Source: an uncultured Collinsella sp. (GTDB taxonomy: Bacteria; Actinomycetota; Coriobacteriia; Coriobacteriales; Coriobacteriaceae). From it: a stretch of DNA of 64,000 bases. The translations under genes were made by a program, and so were the position numbers. Below are positions 43,701-51,747 of this stretch, one piece after another. A model generated the notes under the pieces. It did not search any database and had not been told where the DNA came from. It was given only the letters and a program-made list of their open reading frames with translations. Numbering within the stretch: position 1 is the first letter of the stretch; each line of letters begins with the position of its first letter. The stretch spans positions 1-64,000 of the forward strand of contig UQTR01000003.1 of NCBI GenBank assembly GCA_900544065.1. The letters are read 5' to 3'.

Positions 43701-46700
43701 GTCCTTATCCTCCTCGGCAAACGCATCGGCGACCATCTGGTCAATCGCGTCGTTAAAGGCCTCGTCGACATCATTAAACGAGTTGTCCATCATATACTCG
43801 TGCCACTGCTGCACGGCATTCGAGAACTCCTGTTGGCGCTCCTCGGCCGCGGCGGAATGCTTTTTGGCCGAAGCGTTGGCGTCAAAACTCAGCATGGTCA
43901 TAAGCTGAGCATTGGAGATGCGGTAGGTCTGCGGCATAAAGATCTGCTCAAAGTTGCCGCAGTTCACATAGGTCGAGTCGTTTGCCTTGTTGAACTCATC
44001 GAGCAGTTTGAGATAGCCCTCGTCCACATACTCCGCCACATAGCGAACACGGGTGCCCTCGCGCGACTTTTGAGTCAGAGGAATCGTCACCGTCTTGCCA
44101 TCCACGCAGTCCACGTACAGGTCGAGCGTGTCGGCGGCCTCTTCGTTTCCTACCTCGAGCGTGATATCGAACGTCCAGTAGGCGTTCTTCTTTTGCGGCA
44201 GATGATGGAAGGTCCACAGACTCTTGCCGGTGTCCTTGCCATCCTTGACCAGGTTTTGCGTACCGCCACGATACGTCACATCAAAGTTCCAGACCGAAGC
44301 ACCCGGAACATAGCGCACATAATTGCGAGCCGTCACCTCTGCGGCAGCGGCGGCAGCAGCGGTCGAGCCCACGCGCGCCTCGAGCGTCACACGCTCGGCG
44401 GCAAGCGTATCCTGCGGCAGGTCGTATTCAATCTTGGCACGACCGAGTTTATTGGTCTTGCCGGTGTACTTTGCAGCCGAGGCGCCCACGCCCACGGTGA
44501 GCTGCACGCTCTTGCCCGGCGCTGCATAAACGTAGGCCACATTGCCCAGCAGGCTGTGAACGTCGGTGTTGTCGACCTCGATGCGCGATCCGCTAACCTC
44601 GAGTGTGGTGCTTCCCAGCGGCAATGTCACCTCGCCCAGCGTAATGAGCGGCGAGATGGCATAGGTGCCCGCGGCCTTAGGCTTAAAGCGCACAAACACA
44701 TCGGCGCCCGCACTCTTCTTCATATCGAGAACGAGGTTGTCGCCCTCCCAAGTTGTGCCAGCCCACATGGCATCGGAGCTGGCGCCGGCTTCGCGAGCGC
44801 CTGCGGACACATCCTCGACGGCATCCTTGGCCAGCGGAATCTCAATCTTGGCAGCCTGGCTGTCCTTGAGCTCGTAATGAATGCGCAGCTCGGTCTCCAC
44901 GCCGGTAACTGCGGGCGACTCGGCAATAACCGAGCCCGCCGTCAGCCCGCGCTCGGCACGATAGGTCTCCACGTCAAACGCGGGAACGTCGAGCGTCACA
45001 TCGAGCTGCTTGCCGTCCTCGATCTTCACCTGTTTTTGCGCGACATGCTTACCCACGGTCAGTCCCAGGCGGCTAAACGTGGAATAGCTCGTCGCTTGGA
45101 TGTCGTAGCTCGTCTTGTTAAAGGCGACGATAGTGTACGAACCGGCCTTAAGGCGCGGCGTCTCGGCCTTCATGATAGGCGTGGTGCCATCGTCTTCGTA
45201 ACCCATCAGATAGGTGACACCGTCGGCAACTAGCTTGCCGTCGGACGTACGGAACACCAGCACGCGGTTGGCTCCCTGGTAGTCGCCCTTGGTCGTGACC
45301 GTCGCCGTGCCCCAAGGCTTCAAGTCGATATCGACCTTGCCGGCCGAAGGCTTCACCGTCGCCGTCGCCCCACCCAGCTTGAGGCTGTCTTTGGGCACGA
45401 GCGTTATCTCCAGATCCTGGTCCGCGTCGGCAATGGCCTGCGACACCACGAGCGCTGTACCCTGGATACGGTAGTCGTTTTCCTTGTCGCCCTTGGCAGG
45501 TTTGAGCGTCTTGCCGCCGTTCTTCACCGTCAGATCGATGTTAACGAGACTATCGAGCTCAATGCGTTCGGTCTTATCCTGGCCTGCGACCGGTTCGAGA
45601 TAGGCCACATTGAGTTCAATCGCGCGCGAAGTCGGAATCTTGGTAAAGTCCTCCGCCTTAATCTCTCCGATATTCCATGTGCCCGTCATCTGGTCGCCCG
45701 GGCGCGCCAGCACCATGTCATAGTAACCGCTGAGCAAAATGCGCAGGGTGGCTGCTGTCTTGGAGAGAGCGTCCGCTGTAAAGCTGCCGTCATCGCCAAC
45801 CGGCAACGGCGTGGACTGCCCCGCCTGCACGAGCACGGCCGCCGCGCCCTGGGGAAGTTTGCCCGTGATCTGGGCGGCCTCGCCCACCCACTCAAACGTG
45901 TAGGCAGGCTTCGAGGAATCGACGGAGTCCTTGCGATCGGCCACGGCATCGGCAAGCTTTTTGACCATCGAGGGGTTGCCAGCCGAATCGGTCGCATAGG
46001 CATAGATGGTCTGGCCTTCACTAAAGGGAATCGCATACGTTACGCCATCGATTGTCACGCGCTCATTATAGTCGCCCGGATAGCCCGCCTCACCAAACTG
46101 AAGATCGGGGTTCATCACGCGCAGGGCAACGGCATTATGGTTCGTCTCGTTTCCGTATCTCGTGTTCTCAAAAGCTCCCCACTCTATCATTTCCACGCTT
46201 TTGGGTAGCACAATCTCTTTGCCGGCAATCGCAGGATCAAGAGAGGCGAACGCGTGCGCTCCGATATATTTAACGCCGTCGCCGATCGTCACCGACGACA
46301 CATGCGAGCACCCGTCAAAGGCATTGCGCTCAATCCGCTCCACCGTGCCCGGCACATTGATCTGCGTAAAGGTGAGCACTGTTGTGTCCGAGACATAGAA
46401 CTGTGGCACGCCGCAATAGGCGAATGCAAGATAGTCGATAGTTTTGACCGAAGGCGGCAGCGTTGCCACCACCTTGTCGTCAAGTTGTTCACATTCCTTA
46501 AAGGCCTGCTCGGGAATCGTGGTAAAGGCCGCGTTGTTGGGCCAGGTTACCGTTTGGAGCGTCTTGCTTTTGTAGAATGCATAGCTCTTGAGCTCCTCGA
46601 CCGAATCGGGCAGTGCGATCTCTTTGATGCTGCTGCCGCCCAAGCCTCCAACCGAGCGGACATGCGAATTAGGGGCGAAGGTGATCGATGTGAGCGCAGC

Positions 46701-47354
46701 GCTTCCCATACCCGTAAGGCTTACGACATTTTTGTCGTCGATGGTCGAGGGCACCTCCAACGTGGTAATGCCCGCGTCGCCATACTCGATAGAAATTTCG
46801 TTGGTGAGGCTATCAATCGAGAAGTAGTACTGCGCGGGGGTCTGCTCGCCGGCCACGTAGCCATCGTCGTATTCGTCCTTTACGCCCGTGGCGCCCTTCG
46901 AGGTCATCCAGAGCCCAAGATCCTCATTCCAGGTTGCCTCGGCTTCGGCGGTCTCCTCCTGCTTCTGCTGTTCGGCGAGCTCCTTGCCCTCGACAAGATC
47001 GGTGGCAAGCGTACCCGCAGGTGTGCTCTCGGTCTGCCCGGCGCCCGTCAGGCCCGCCGCCGATGCAATCTCGGAGGCCGGGGGCGTAGGGGTGTCACCG
47101 GTATCGAGCACCGTGGGGTCGGCAGCGCCGGCATCGGGCGCGGGGTCGGCGGAAGCAGAGTCTGACGTTTGGGCGTCAGCCGAATCGGCGGGAGCGGCGT
47201 CGGCTGCTTGGCCGTTATCCGTCTGCACAAAAGCGCCGTCGGTGGTGAGGGTCTCGGCAAACGCGCCCGCGGGCAACGAACCCGTCACCATGGTGAGGGT
47301 CACCGCGGCAACGGTCAGGCGGCGGCAAAGCGCTCGAACAGTGGTCCACCTCAT
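40734..47354 (-). CDS. Large cell-wall-anchored LRR surface protein (2206 residues)
   Basis: The signal peptide covers residues 1-33 (LTVAAVTLTMVTGSLPAGAF). BspA-type leucine-rich repeats lie at about 185-415 (SIKEIALPDSVEELKSYAFY; TVERIERNAFDGCSHVSSVT). Beta-sandwich and mostly helical regions follow. A Big_1-like domain is at about 1900-1995 and a chitobiase-C-like repeat at about 2000-2095 (GTTIWYTTNDTC). A Pro/Glu/Lys spacer leads to the sorting signal LASTGD, a hydrophobic helix and KRRKR. Sortase should attach it to peptidoglycan for adhesion. It has its own operator-like palindrome upstream (47415-47456) and shares LAxTGD ends with the next two genes. No sortase gene is in the window. 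Confidence 0.88.
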   Translation of the reverse strand: MRWTTVRALCRRLTVAAVTLTMVTGSLPAGAFAETLTTDGAFVQTDNGQAADAAPADSADAQTSDSASADPAPDAGAADPTVLDTGDTPTPPASEIASAAGLTGAGQTESTPAGTLATDLVEGKELAEQQKQEETAEAEATWNEDLGLWMTSKGATGVKDEYDDGYVAGEQTPAQYYFSIDSLTNEISIEYGDAGITTLEVPSTIDDKNVVSLTGMGSAALTSITFAPNSHVRSVGGLGGSSIKEIALPDSVEELKSYAFYKSKTLQTVTWPNNAAFTTIPEQAFKECEQLDDKVVATLPPSVKTIDYLAFAYCGVPQFYVSDTTVLTFTQINVPGTVERIERNAFDGCSHVSSVTIGDGVKYIGAHAFASLDPAIAGKEIVLPKSVEMIEWGAFENTRYGNETNHNAVALRVMNPDLQFGEAGYPGDYNERVTIDGVTYAIPFSEGQTIYAYATDSAGNPSMVKKLADAVADRKDSVDSSKPAYTFEWVGEAAQITGKLPQGAAAVLVQAGQSTPLPVGDDGSFTADALSKTAATLRILLSGYYDMVLARPGDQMTGTWNIGEIKAEDFTKIPTSRAIELNVAYLEPVAGQDKTERIELDSLVNIDLTVKNGGKTLKPAKGDKENDYRIQGTALVVSQAIADADQDLEITLVPKDSLKLGGATATVKPSAGKVDIDLKPWGTATVTTKGDYQGANRVLVFRTSDGKLVADGVTYLMGYEDDGTTPIMKAETPRLKAGSYTIVAFNKTSYDIQATSYSTFSRLGLTVGKHVAQKQVKIEDGKQLDVTLDVPAFDVETYRAERGLTAGSVIAESPAVTGVETELRIHYELKDSQAAKIEIPLAKDAVEDVSAGAREAGASSDAMWAGTTWEGDNLVLDMKKSAGADVFVRFKPKAAGTYAISPLITLGEVTLPLGSTTLEVSGSRIEVDNTDVHSLLGNVAYVYAAPGKSVQLTVGVGASAAKYTGKTNKLGRAKIEYDLPQDTLAAERVTLEARVGSTAAAAAAAEVTARNYVRYVPGASVWNFDVTYRGGTQNLVKDGKDTGKSLWTFHHLPQKKNAYWTFDITLEVGNEEAADTLDLYVDCVDGKTVTIPLTQKSREGTRVRYVAEYVDEGYLKLLDEFNKANDSTYVNCGNFEQIFMPQTYRISNAQLMTMLSFDANASAKKHSAAAEERQQEFSNAVQQWHEYMMDNSFNDVDEAFNDAIDQMVADAFAEEDKDGKEDEAQGGAARKARRAPAASDGEGDGAGNDEAAQFAAELKAAVGGSSALLTQQGDSYGVNVDKMIFEDAYGTSEDWYQELAAAQGSNAADAAAIKELVDHASRAEFIAQQAEDLVGQSMGIGQLNQYGSWNDATAAALNKCAGIKASEYNGQSTSGFNDLGQALGSSLSYKAADDDTVKGFKVAAPDGEQTAYIESEFIENSNKNKNQALLFNSIAMQCDILDNLYDNWNVVHSLNNSKVRGWLMAWRLNGDVSAHMKLIRTIRSLKSYKIECEMFGQVFKTDAWKAAGQAFPAATQGIGIFTGIYGVNDASKNWENVNVRMQKVKGEREGYELQHTRLLAKPEKTEDDWKCIYALRDAMEKARAFEDLLYRQLCHDSTDVAVGSIMTIAGVLTAGSAGTVVGAAYDAASTSVGSERAIKLTNAECAYDVACEQVERACQNRITVNWGELTDTEVYKANKDGLISDEKMQSVFEARYRNVAAKAAPDPAGVVYEGLLSNTVEGATVELWSADDAAGTNAVRWDAEEYEQDNPLATGADGAYNWNTPTGWYQVRVTKDGYEEARSAWLRVPPIQTEVNIGLVSTAAPEVAAAHAYTDCIEVEFAQYMDASDDALAALDAQGLGDVTYTWLDKQDDPNGKPLSRVLRIRYADACEAGSTAAFKLDGARNYAGTAMARWASGELVVGVRADKLKLNVEQAVTMLEGSDFELVAHVTDKAGKPFAGAKVSVGLKSSAICSVDATQAVTGEDGTATFVLHGALPGLTTLTATVDGTALSKQVDVRVSAEAVRPARPAATIGATTFGAWSPKENYITVPKGTKLELSAEDGTTIWYTTNDTCPCRDEGRVKYTEPIALDSNMYVRIAAQRPGMSYSEYSERLNITITVTDEATPEPKPEPGPKPEPKPTPGGGEQGGGADGSGGTGAPAGGSTSTTTTVTTDKSKGKGKNGKKSGGTELASTGDSAAMTVAALGIAGATVAAAGIAATKRRKR

Positions 47355-47414
47355 GGTCGTTCCTTTCCTGCAAACCTAAAGTCATCCAGCGTTATCGTCG
47401 TCCAAAAACAAAGC

Positions 47415-47456
47415 GAACGGTAGGTTCATATATACGAACCTACCGTTCTACCTGCG
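47415..47456 (-). promoter_or_regulatory. Surface-regulon operator, copy P1
   Basis: A 13-bp perfect inverted repeat (47415-47427 with 47436-47448) contains AGGTTC and GAACCT eight bases apart. It is followed after seven bases by TACCTGCG (47449-47456). The same arrangement with identical spacing precedes the next two surface genes. It lies 67 bases upstream of the start codon at 47354. Confidence 0.8.
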
Positions 47457-47460
47457 CAAA

Positions 47461-47493
47461 CCACCACAAAGGAGACAGGCACCTTTGTGGTGG
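47461..47493. repeat. Family B hairpin, copy B2
   Basis: A perfect 12-bp stem CCACCACAAAGG lies around AGACAGGCA. It sits between the 3' end of the 661-residue surface gene and operator P1 and can serve as a terminator for the former on the minus strand. Confidence 0.85.
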
Positions 47494-47512
47494 TTTTGGA
47501 CTTGGCCGGCCA

Positions 47513-47654
47513 GTTTGTCTCGATCTGTAACAGTTAGAGGTCAAATTCCCCGCTTGGTGTTACAGATCGAGACGTTATGTTGGCCACCCGCCGGTTCATC
47601 TAAATCTGTAACAGATAGAGCCGTTTCTGCTGGCTAGGTGTTACAGATTGAGAT
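47513..47654. repeat. Family A palindromes, tandem copies A6 and A7
   Basis: Two palindromes (47513-47573 and 47598-47654) have the same 82-83-bp period as the array at 23244. A7 ends 36 bases from the stop of the 661-residue gene. The sequence between A7 and that stop resembles the equivalent stretch at 40690-40734. Confidence 0.9.
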
Positions 47655-47689
47655 CTTGCTGAGGTGGAAACGAGGGCCTCCGCCGAAAC

Positions 47690-49675
47690 CTAGTTCTCGC
47701 GGCGCTTTGAGGCGATGCCGATGGCTGCTGCGATGGCTCCGGCGAGGCTCATGGCCGCGGCGACAAGTCCGGTGCTGTCACCCGTTGCGGCGAGGGTGGC
47801 ATCGGTGGTCTTGGCAGCGGGCTTGACGGCCGGAGTCTTGGTGGTCGAGACGGTCGTAGTAGTCGTGGCGGTCGTTGGTGCCTGGCCCGGCTTGGCATCT
47901 GGCTTGGGCTTGGGATCCGGTGTCGGCCTGGGGTCGGGCGTCGGCGCAGGCGTTGCTTCAGGCGTCATCGTAAGATTGGTATAGACCCACATGGTGGTCG
48001 TCTTACCGTCTCTATCGAGATTCTCCGCATCGGATTCGTTCCACCAGTAGCCATAAGTCTTGCCATTAATTGTGACCCTAGTGTCACGAGTAAAGTAGAA
48101 ACCCTCATGCGACTTGAGATAGAAACCGTAGCTATAGGTCTTCCCAGCCTCAAACGTATCAATGTGGTTCTCGATATTTTGATCCCAGAACCATGCCGAG
48201 TTCACTCCAGCGCCATCCTCAGAATTCCAGAACTCGCACTGATACCAATAACGAGTGTCGTCGGACGTAGCGCCCGTGAACACCGGCTTATCGCCGTCTT
48301 TGAACGTGACGGTAGCGCCATTAATCTCGACCGTGTCGATTGCTTGCCACACAAGAGCCTTTTCGCAGGTAAACGATGTGGTCGGCGCAAGGAACAGACC
48401 ATCTTCGACTTTCTGAACACTCATGGCGTTAAGTGGCTCGCCATTGATTGCCACAGTGCAGCCGTTGGCAAACTCATACCCGTTCTTTTGGCGTAGCATG
48501 ACAGAATGCATGTAGTGCTTGCCTTCTTCGAACTTGTCGATTCGCTTCATGCCCGGTGTGTACATGCCCTCGTCGGAATACCAGAAGGCGACGGGATGAA
48601 GATCCGTGGGATCGCTGTTGTCCATCTCCTCCCAGCACTCGTAAGCAATTTCATACTTGTCGTAATCTGCGTATGGTACATGAGTGGTTGGAGCGGGAGT
48701 ATCCCCAGCGCGATAGCCGATATATCCTGAACCCAAATCAACGCTATTGATTGCCTGTCCATGAGCAGCTAGCTTTACCACGGTGTTGAAGTTGTAGCGC
48801 AGGTAGTAATCGGTCCTTGTTTCATGGACAACGATTTGAGCTGGTTTATCGGAGGTGCTATCAGGATCGCCGATGAGGATGCCATCATTATAGTCGGTGC
48901 CGTCGAACGTCAACGTTGAAGTAAACGGCACATCCTCGTTGCGGATGAGTGCATAGTTTCCGTCTACAAAGTCGCCACCCGTCAGGGTCAGCGTCGCGCG
49001 CATCTGCCCTTCATATGGCGCAATGGAAATCGTCACGTTCGATTGAGACTGATCGGCGACTTCAACAAGCGCGCCAGTAGCGGCATCTGCCTTGTAATAC
49101 TTAGCTTCGGATGCGTTTGATAGCTTATCCGCCACCTCATCTGGGACCGGTCCAAAATCCCATGAGAAACTACCGCCTCCGGTAAGAGAAATCTCGGGTG
49201 GAAGCTCGCATTCCCTGTAGTAGGATTCGACGTTCGTGTCGATTGTCACGCCACCCCCACCCGTCACGTCGGTCACACCGCAGGGCATAATGGCGTTGTC
49301 TGCCGGCATGGCGGCGTTGTTGCTGGAAGCGTTTTGCTCGGCGGGCATTGCATCGCCAGCCCCTTCGACGGTGTCAGCCAAAGATACCTGCTGAGTATCG
49401 GCCTCGTTCTGAGTTGCCGGAGCAGCCTCGGTTGTCGGTGTTGTCGCCGCATTCGCATCCACCGTAGCCGCCGGCGCCACAGCGACCTCACCTGTCGCAG
49501 CAGCAGAATCGGCGCATTCGGTCGCGAGTGCCACGCTCGGCAGTAGCAGCTGTCCCACCATGAGCGCACACGCGCCGACACTGGCGATCTTCACACCCAC
49601 GCAACGCCAAGTTCCGTGAACGAGCGAGCAGGCGCGTTTGCGCTGAGTCTGCTCAGCAAAATGTTGTCCTTGCAT
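47690..49675 (-). CDS. Cell-wall-anchored surface protein (661 residues) with repeated beta domains
   Basis: The start at 49675 has GGAGG five bases upstream. The N-terminal 48 residues (from MQGQHFAEQTQRKRACSLVH) are an extended signal peptide nearly shared with the next protein and ending LLLPSVALA. Two related domains of about 100 residues follow at about 370-590, each with an F-x-x-GK-x-Y strand, a GY/FxF strand and VxING (KNGYEFANGCTVAING; EGFYFTRDTRVTINGK). A Thr/Pro/Lys spacer precedes the sorting signal LAATGD, a membrane helix and KRREN. It is probably sortase-anchored with a binding role; the ligand is unknown. Operator P2 lies 65 bases upstream. Confidence 0.82.
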   Translation of the reverse strand: MQGQHFAEQTQRKRACSLVHGTWRCVGVKIASVGACALMVGQLLLPSVALATECADSAAATGEVAVAPAATVDANAATTPTTEAAPATQNEADTQQVSLADTVEGAGDAMPAEQNASSNNAAMPADNAIMPCGVTDVTGGGGVTIDTNVESYYRECELPPEISLTGGGSFSWDFGPVPDEVADKLSNASEAKYYKADAATGALVEVADQSQSNVTISIAPYEGQMRATLTLTGGDFVDGNYALIRNEDVPFTSTLTFDGTDYNDGILIGDPDSTSDKPAQIVVHETRTDYYLRYNFNTVVKLAAHGQAINSVDLGSGYIGYRAGDTPAPTTHVPYADYDKYEIAYECWEEMDNSDPTDLHPVAFWYSDEGMYTPGMKRIDKFEEGKHYMHSVMLRQKNGYEFANGCTVAINGEPLNAMSVQKVEDGLFLAPTTSFTCEKALVWQAIDTVEINGATVTFKDGDKPVFTGATSDDTRYWYQCEFWNSEDGAGVNSAWFWDQNIENHIDTFEAGKTYSYGFYLKSHEGFYFTRDTRVTINGKTYGYWWNESDAENLDRDGKTTTMWVYTNLTMTPEATPAPTPDPRPTPDPKPKPDAKPGQAPTTATTTTTVSTTKTPAVKPAAKTTDATLAATGDSTGLVAAAMSLAGAIAAAIGIASKRREN

Positions 49676-49740
49676 GTCGTCCTCCTTCATCGAGGGTTGT
49701 TTCCATGGCACCACGATGCGGCAAACCGGGCGCCGCGCCT

Positions 49741-49775
49741 AGGTTCGTACATGCGAACCTGCACCTTTACCTGCG
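49741..49775 (-). promoter_or_regulatory. Surface-regulon operator, copy P2
   Basis: AGGTTCG and CGAACCT (49741-49747, 49754-49760) are followed after seven bases by TACCTGCG (49768-49775). The geometry is identical to P1 and P3. Confidence 0.75.
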
Positions 49776-49785
49776 CAAATGCAAA

Positions 49786-49823
49786 AGCCGCCACGCGGGG
49801 ACGCAAATCCCTGCGTGGCGGCT
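49786..49823 (-). terminator. Terminator of the 548-residue surface gene
   Basis: A perfect 11-bp stem AGCCGCCACGC with its complement is followed on the minus strand by TTTTGC. Confidence 0.85.
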
Positions 49824-49872
49824 CAATCAAACGCACCGAGGCTTTATGCCCCGCTTGCCCTAGACGAAATTG

Positions 49873-51519
49873 CTATTCCTCGCGACGGCGCGCGGCAGCG
49901 ATGCCGGCGGCTGCAACTGTCGCGCCGGCAATGCCCATGGCGGCAACGGTCAACGCGGCGCTATCGCCCGTGGCCGCAAGAGCGGAAGTCGTCGTCTTCG
50001 AAGCCGTGACGGATGCCTTGGCGGCAGCGAGCTTTACATTCACGGCCGAACCGGTCTGTGCCGAAGCTCGGCTCGGCGCCCCCGTCGTGCCCGTCGAGCC
50101 TTCGCCACCCGGCTGCGGCTTAGGAGTCGGTGCCGGATCGGGAGTAGGCATAGCACCTCCGTCGAATGCGATATGCGCGACCTTGGCGATCTTGTCCGCA
50201 TCGCGATCGGCCCTCAGGACGCCTTCGCCGGGCTCGCCAATCGTCTGTCCCCAAAAATCAGCATATTCAAATCGGTTGCCCAGCGCCATGGGGCGGGCAC
50301 CCAGTTTTTGGTAGTCGCGCACCACGCCATTGACAGGAAGCACGACCTTCCCGCCCTCGCCGATAACAATCATGCCGGCAGGACCGTTGGCGGTCGTGTA
50401 GTTGTCAGCGACGATTGCCCCATCGTTGCCCTCGGCAACAACGGAGCCGTTTTTAATTTGGATGCTTCCGCCCTCGACCGCACTCCCCGAGCTGGTATGC
50501 AGACCATACGTGTCCTTGGAATACCGATCTTTCGAGGCGCTGGCAATCGCAGTCACAAACGTGTTCTTTCCATCGATGATGATATCGGCAGTGGCATCGT
50601 TGCCCATTCCGGCCGCCTCGATACCCACGGCACCCCACATACCATTCGAAGCATCGGCAATTGCGGTCACGAGCGAATCACCTGCAATTTCGACACGCGC
50701 TGCGCCGTTGTTGACACGGGACACAATTCCCTGAGACTCCAGAGTGGATTCGGCCTTGACCGTCACCGTTGAGCCGGAGCCGATCGATACGCGGCCGCCT
50801 TTGTTGCTCTGCCCGTCATGTTCCCATGCAAACTCGCCGTCTTCCCCAGGTGCACCGTTAGTGGCATAGATGCCCGTCACGTAACCGTAATACCCGTCAC
50901 CGGACCCCGCCGCGCGCCCTGCCTTCACATCGACAGTCGCACCGTTTTTAATGGTCACGTCTCCGCCAAACGCAGTTATGGCCTCGGCGTTCTCGCACTC
51001 CTCGCCATTTGCATCCGTACCCGTCGCCGTCACGTTGACCGTGGCCCCGTCGACGGTGACGTCGCCACCGGTAATACCGTTACCCGCGGCCGTGATGACA
51101 TCGGTCTGGCCCGTCGCGTTGAGCGTGCCGCCGCCCGTTATGGCAAGGTTGCCGCCCGAGACCTCGATGGCGCTCTGGCCAGCATCGGCCGTAACGGTGT
51201 TGGTGTTGGTCACGCCGATATTGAGATTACCCTCGGCGCTGATGCCGCCGCCGTTATAGCCGTTGAGCTGCATGTCGTCGGCGCCGTTCCAGGACCACGT
51301 GCCCGCCTCGTCGCCGGCGGCAACACCACCGTTGTACTGCGCGCCACCCACGTTGATCCAATCTGCTGCCAAGGCAACGCTTGGCAGCAGCAGCTGACCG
51401 ACCATGAGCGCACACGCTCCGACGCACGCCAGCCTGGCACCCGCCCGTTTCCACGAACCGTGAACCAGCGAGCAAGTGCGCTCGCGCTGCGTTTGCTTGG
51501 CAAAATGACTTCCGTTCAT
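49873..51519 (-). CDS. Cell-wall-anchored beta-helix surface protein (548 residues)
   Basis: ATG 51519 has GGGAGG five bases upstream. The signal peptide (MNGSHFAKQTQRERTCSLVH onward, ending LLLPSVALA) closely matches that of the 661-residue protein. The body has repeating short strands (SGGNLAITGGGTLNATGQTD; GGDVTVDGATVNVTA; GGDVTIKNGATVDVKA) typical of right-handed beta-helix carbohydrate-binding or adhesin proteins. A Pro/Gly/Ala spacer leads to LAATGD, a membrane helix and ARRREE. Operator P3 and hairpin B3 lie in its leader region. It is divergent from the LuxR-type regulator gene. Confidence 0.82.
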   Translation of the reverse strand: MNGSHFAKQTQRERTCSLVHGSWKRAGARLACVGACALMVGQLLLPSVALAADWINVGGAQYNGGVAAGDEAGTWSWNGADDMQLNGYNGGGISAEGNLNIGVTNTNTVTADAGQSAIEVSGGNLAITGGGTLNATGQTDVITAAGNGITGGDVTVDGATVNVTATGTDANGEECENAEAITAFGGDVTIKNGATVDVKAGRAAGSGDGYYGYVTGIYATNGAPGEDGEFAWEHDGQSNKGGRVSIGSGSTVTVKAESTLESQGIVSRVNNGAARVEIAGDSLVTAIADASNGMWGAVGIEAAGMGNDATADIIIDGKNTFVTAIASASKDRYSKDTYGLHTSSGSAVEGGSIQIKNGSVVAEGNDGAIVADNYTTANGPAGMIVIGEGGKVVLPVNGVVRDYQKLGARPMALGNRFEYADFWGQTIGEPGEGVLRADRDADKIAKVAHIAFDGGAMPTPDPAPTPKPQPGGEGSTGTTGAPSRASAQTGSAVNVKLAAAKASVTASKTTTSALAATGDSAALTVAAMGIAGATVAAAGIAAARRREE

Positions 51520-51547
51520 AGGTGCCTCCCTCGGTCGATGGACCATA

Positions 51548-51580
51548 CCACCACAAAGGTACCTGTCCCCTTCGTGGTGG
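51548..51580. repeat. Family B hairpin in the 5' leader of the 548-residue gene, copy B3
   Basis: CCACCACAAAGG pairs with CCTTCGTGGTGG (one mismatch). Unlike other family B copies it lies between an operator and a start codon, 28 bases upstream of the ATG, so it would be transcribed as part of the leader. Confidence 0.8.
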
Positions 51581-51616
51581 TCCTGTACCACCAAGATGCG
51601 CCAAATGACTCCGTAC

Positions 51617-51655
51617 GCCTAGGTTCATAGATGCGAACCTAGGCCTCTACCTGCG
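51617..51655. promoter_or_regulatory. Surface-regulon operator, copy P3, shared with the divergent regulator
   Basis: A 10-bp perfect inverted repeat (51617-51626 with 51635-51644) containing AGGTTC-N8-GAACCT is followed after seven bases by TACCTGCG (51648-51655). It lies between the 548-residue surface gene and the LuxR-type gene, upstream of both. A TACAAT hexamer at 51704-51709 is a likely -10 of the regulator. Confidence 0.78.
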
Positions 51656-51747
51656 GTTTAATTCAATATGATTTCGTTGTCGTCACACGCGTCCCAGGGA
51701 CGCTACAATCGAGAACACGACTATTCCGTCCACCCAAAGGACTGTCC

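Noticed and set aside
51661..51747. Strong sigma-70 promoter for the LuxR-type gene
   Set aside because: TACAAT at 51704 is a fair -10, but the nearest TTGTCG lies 21 bases away, so only a weak promoter can be claimed.
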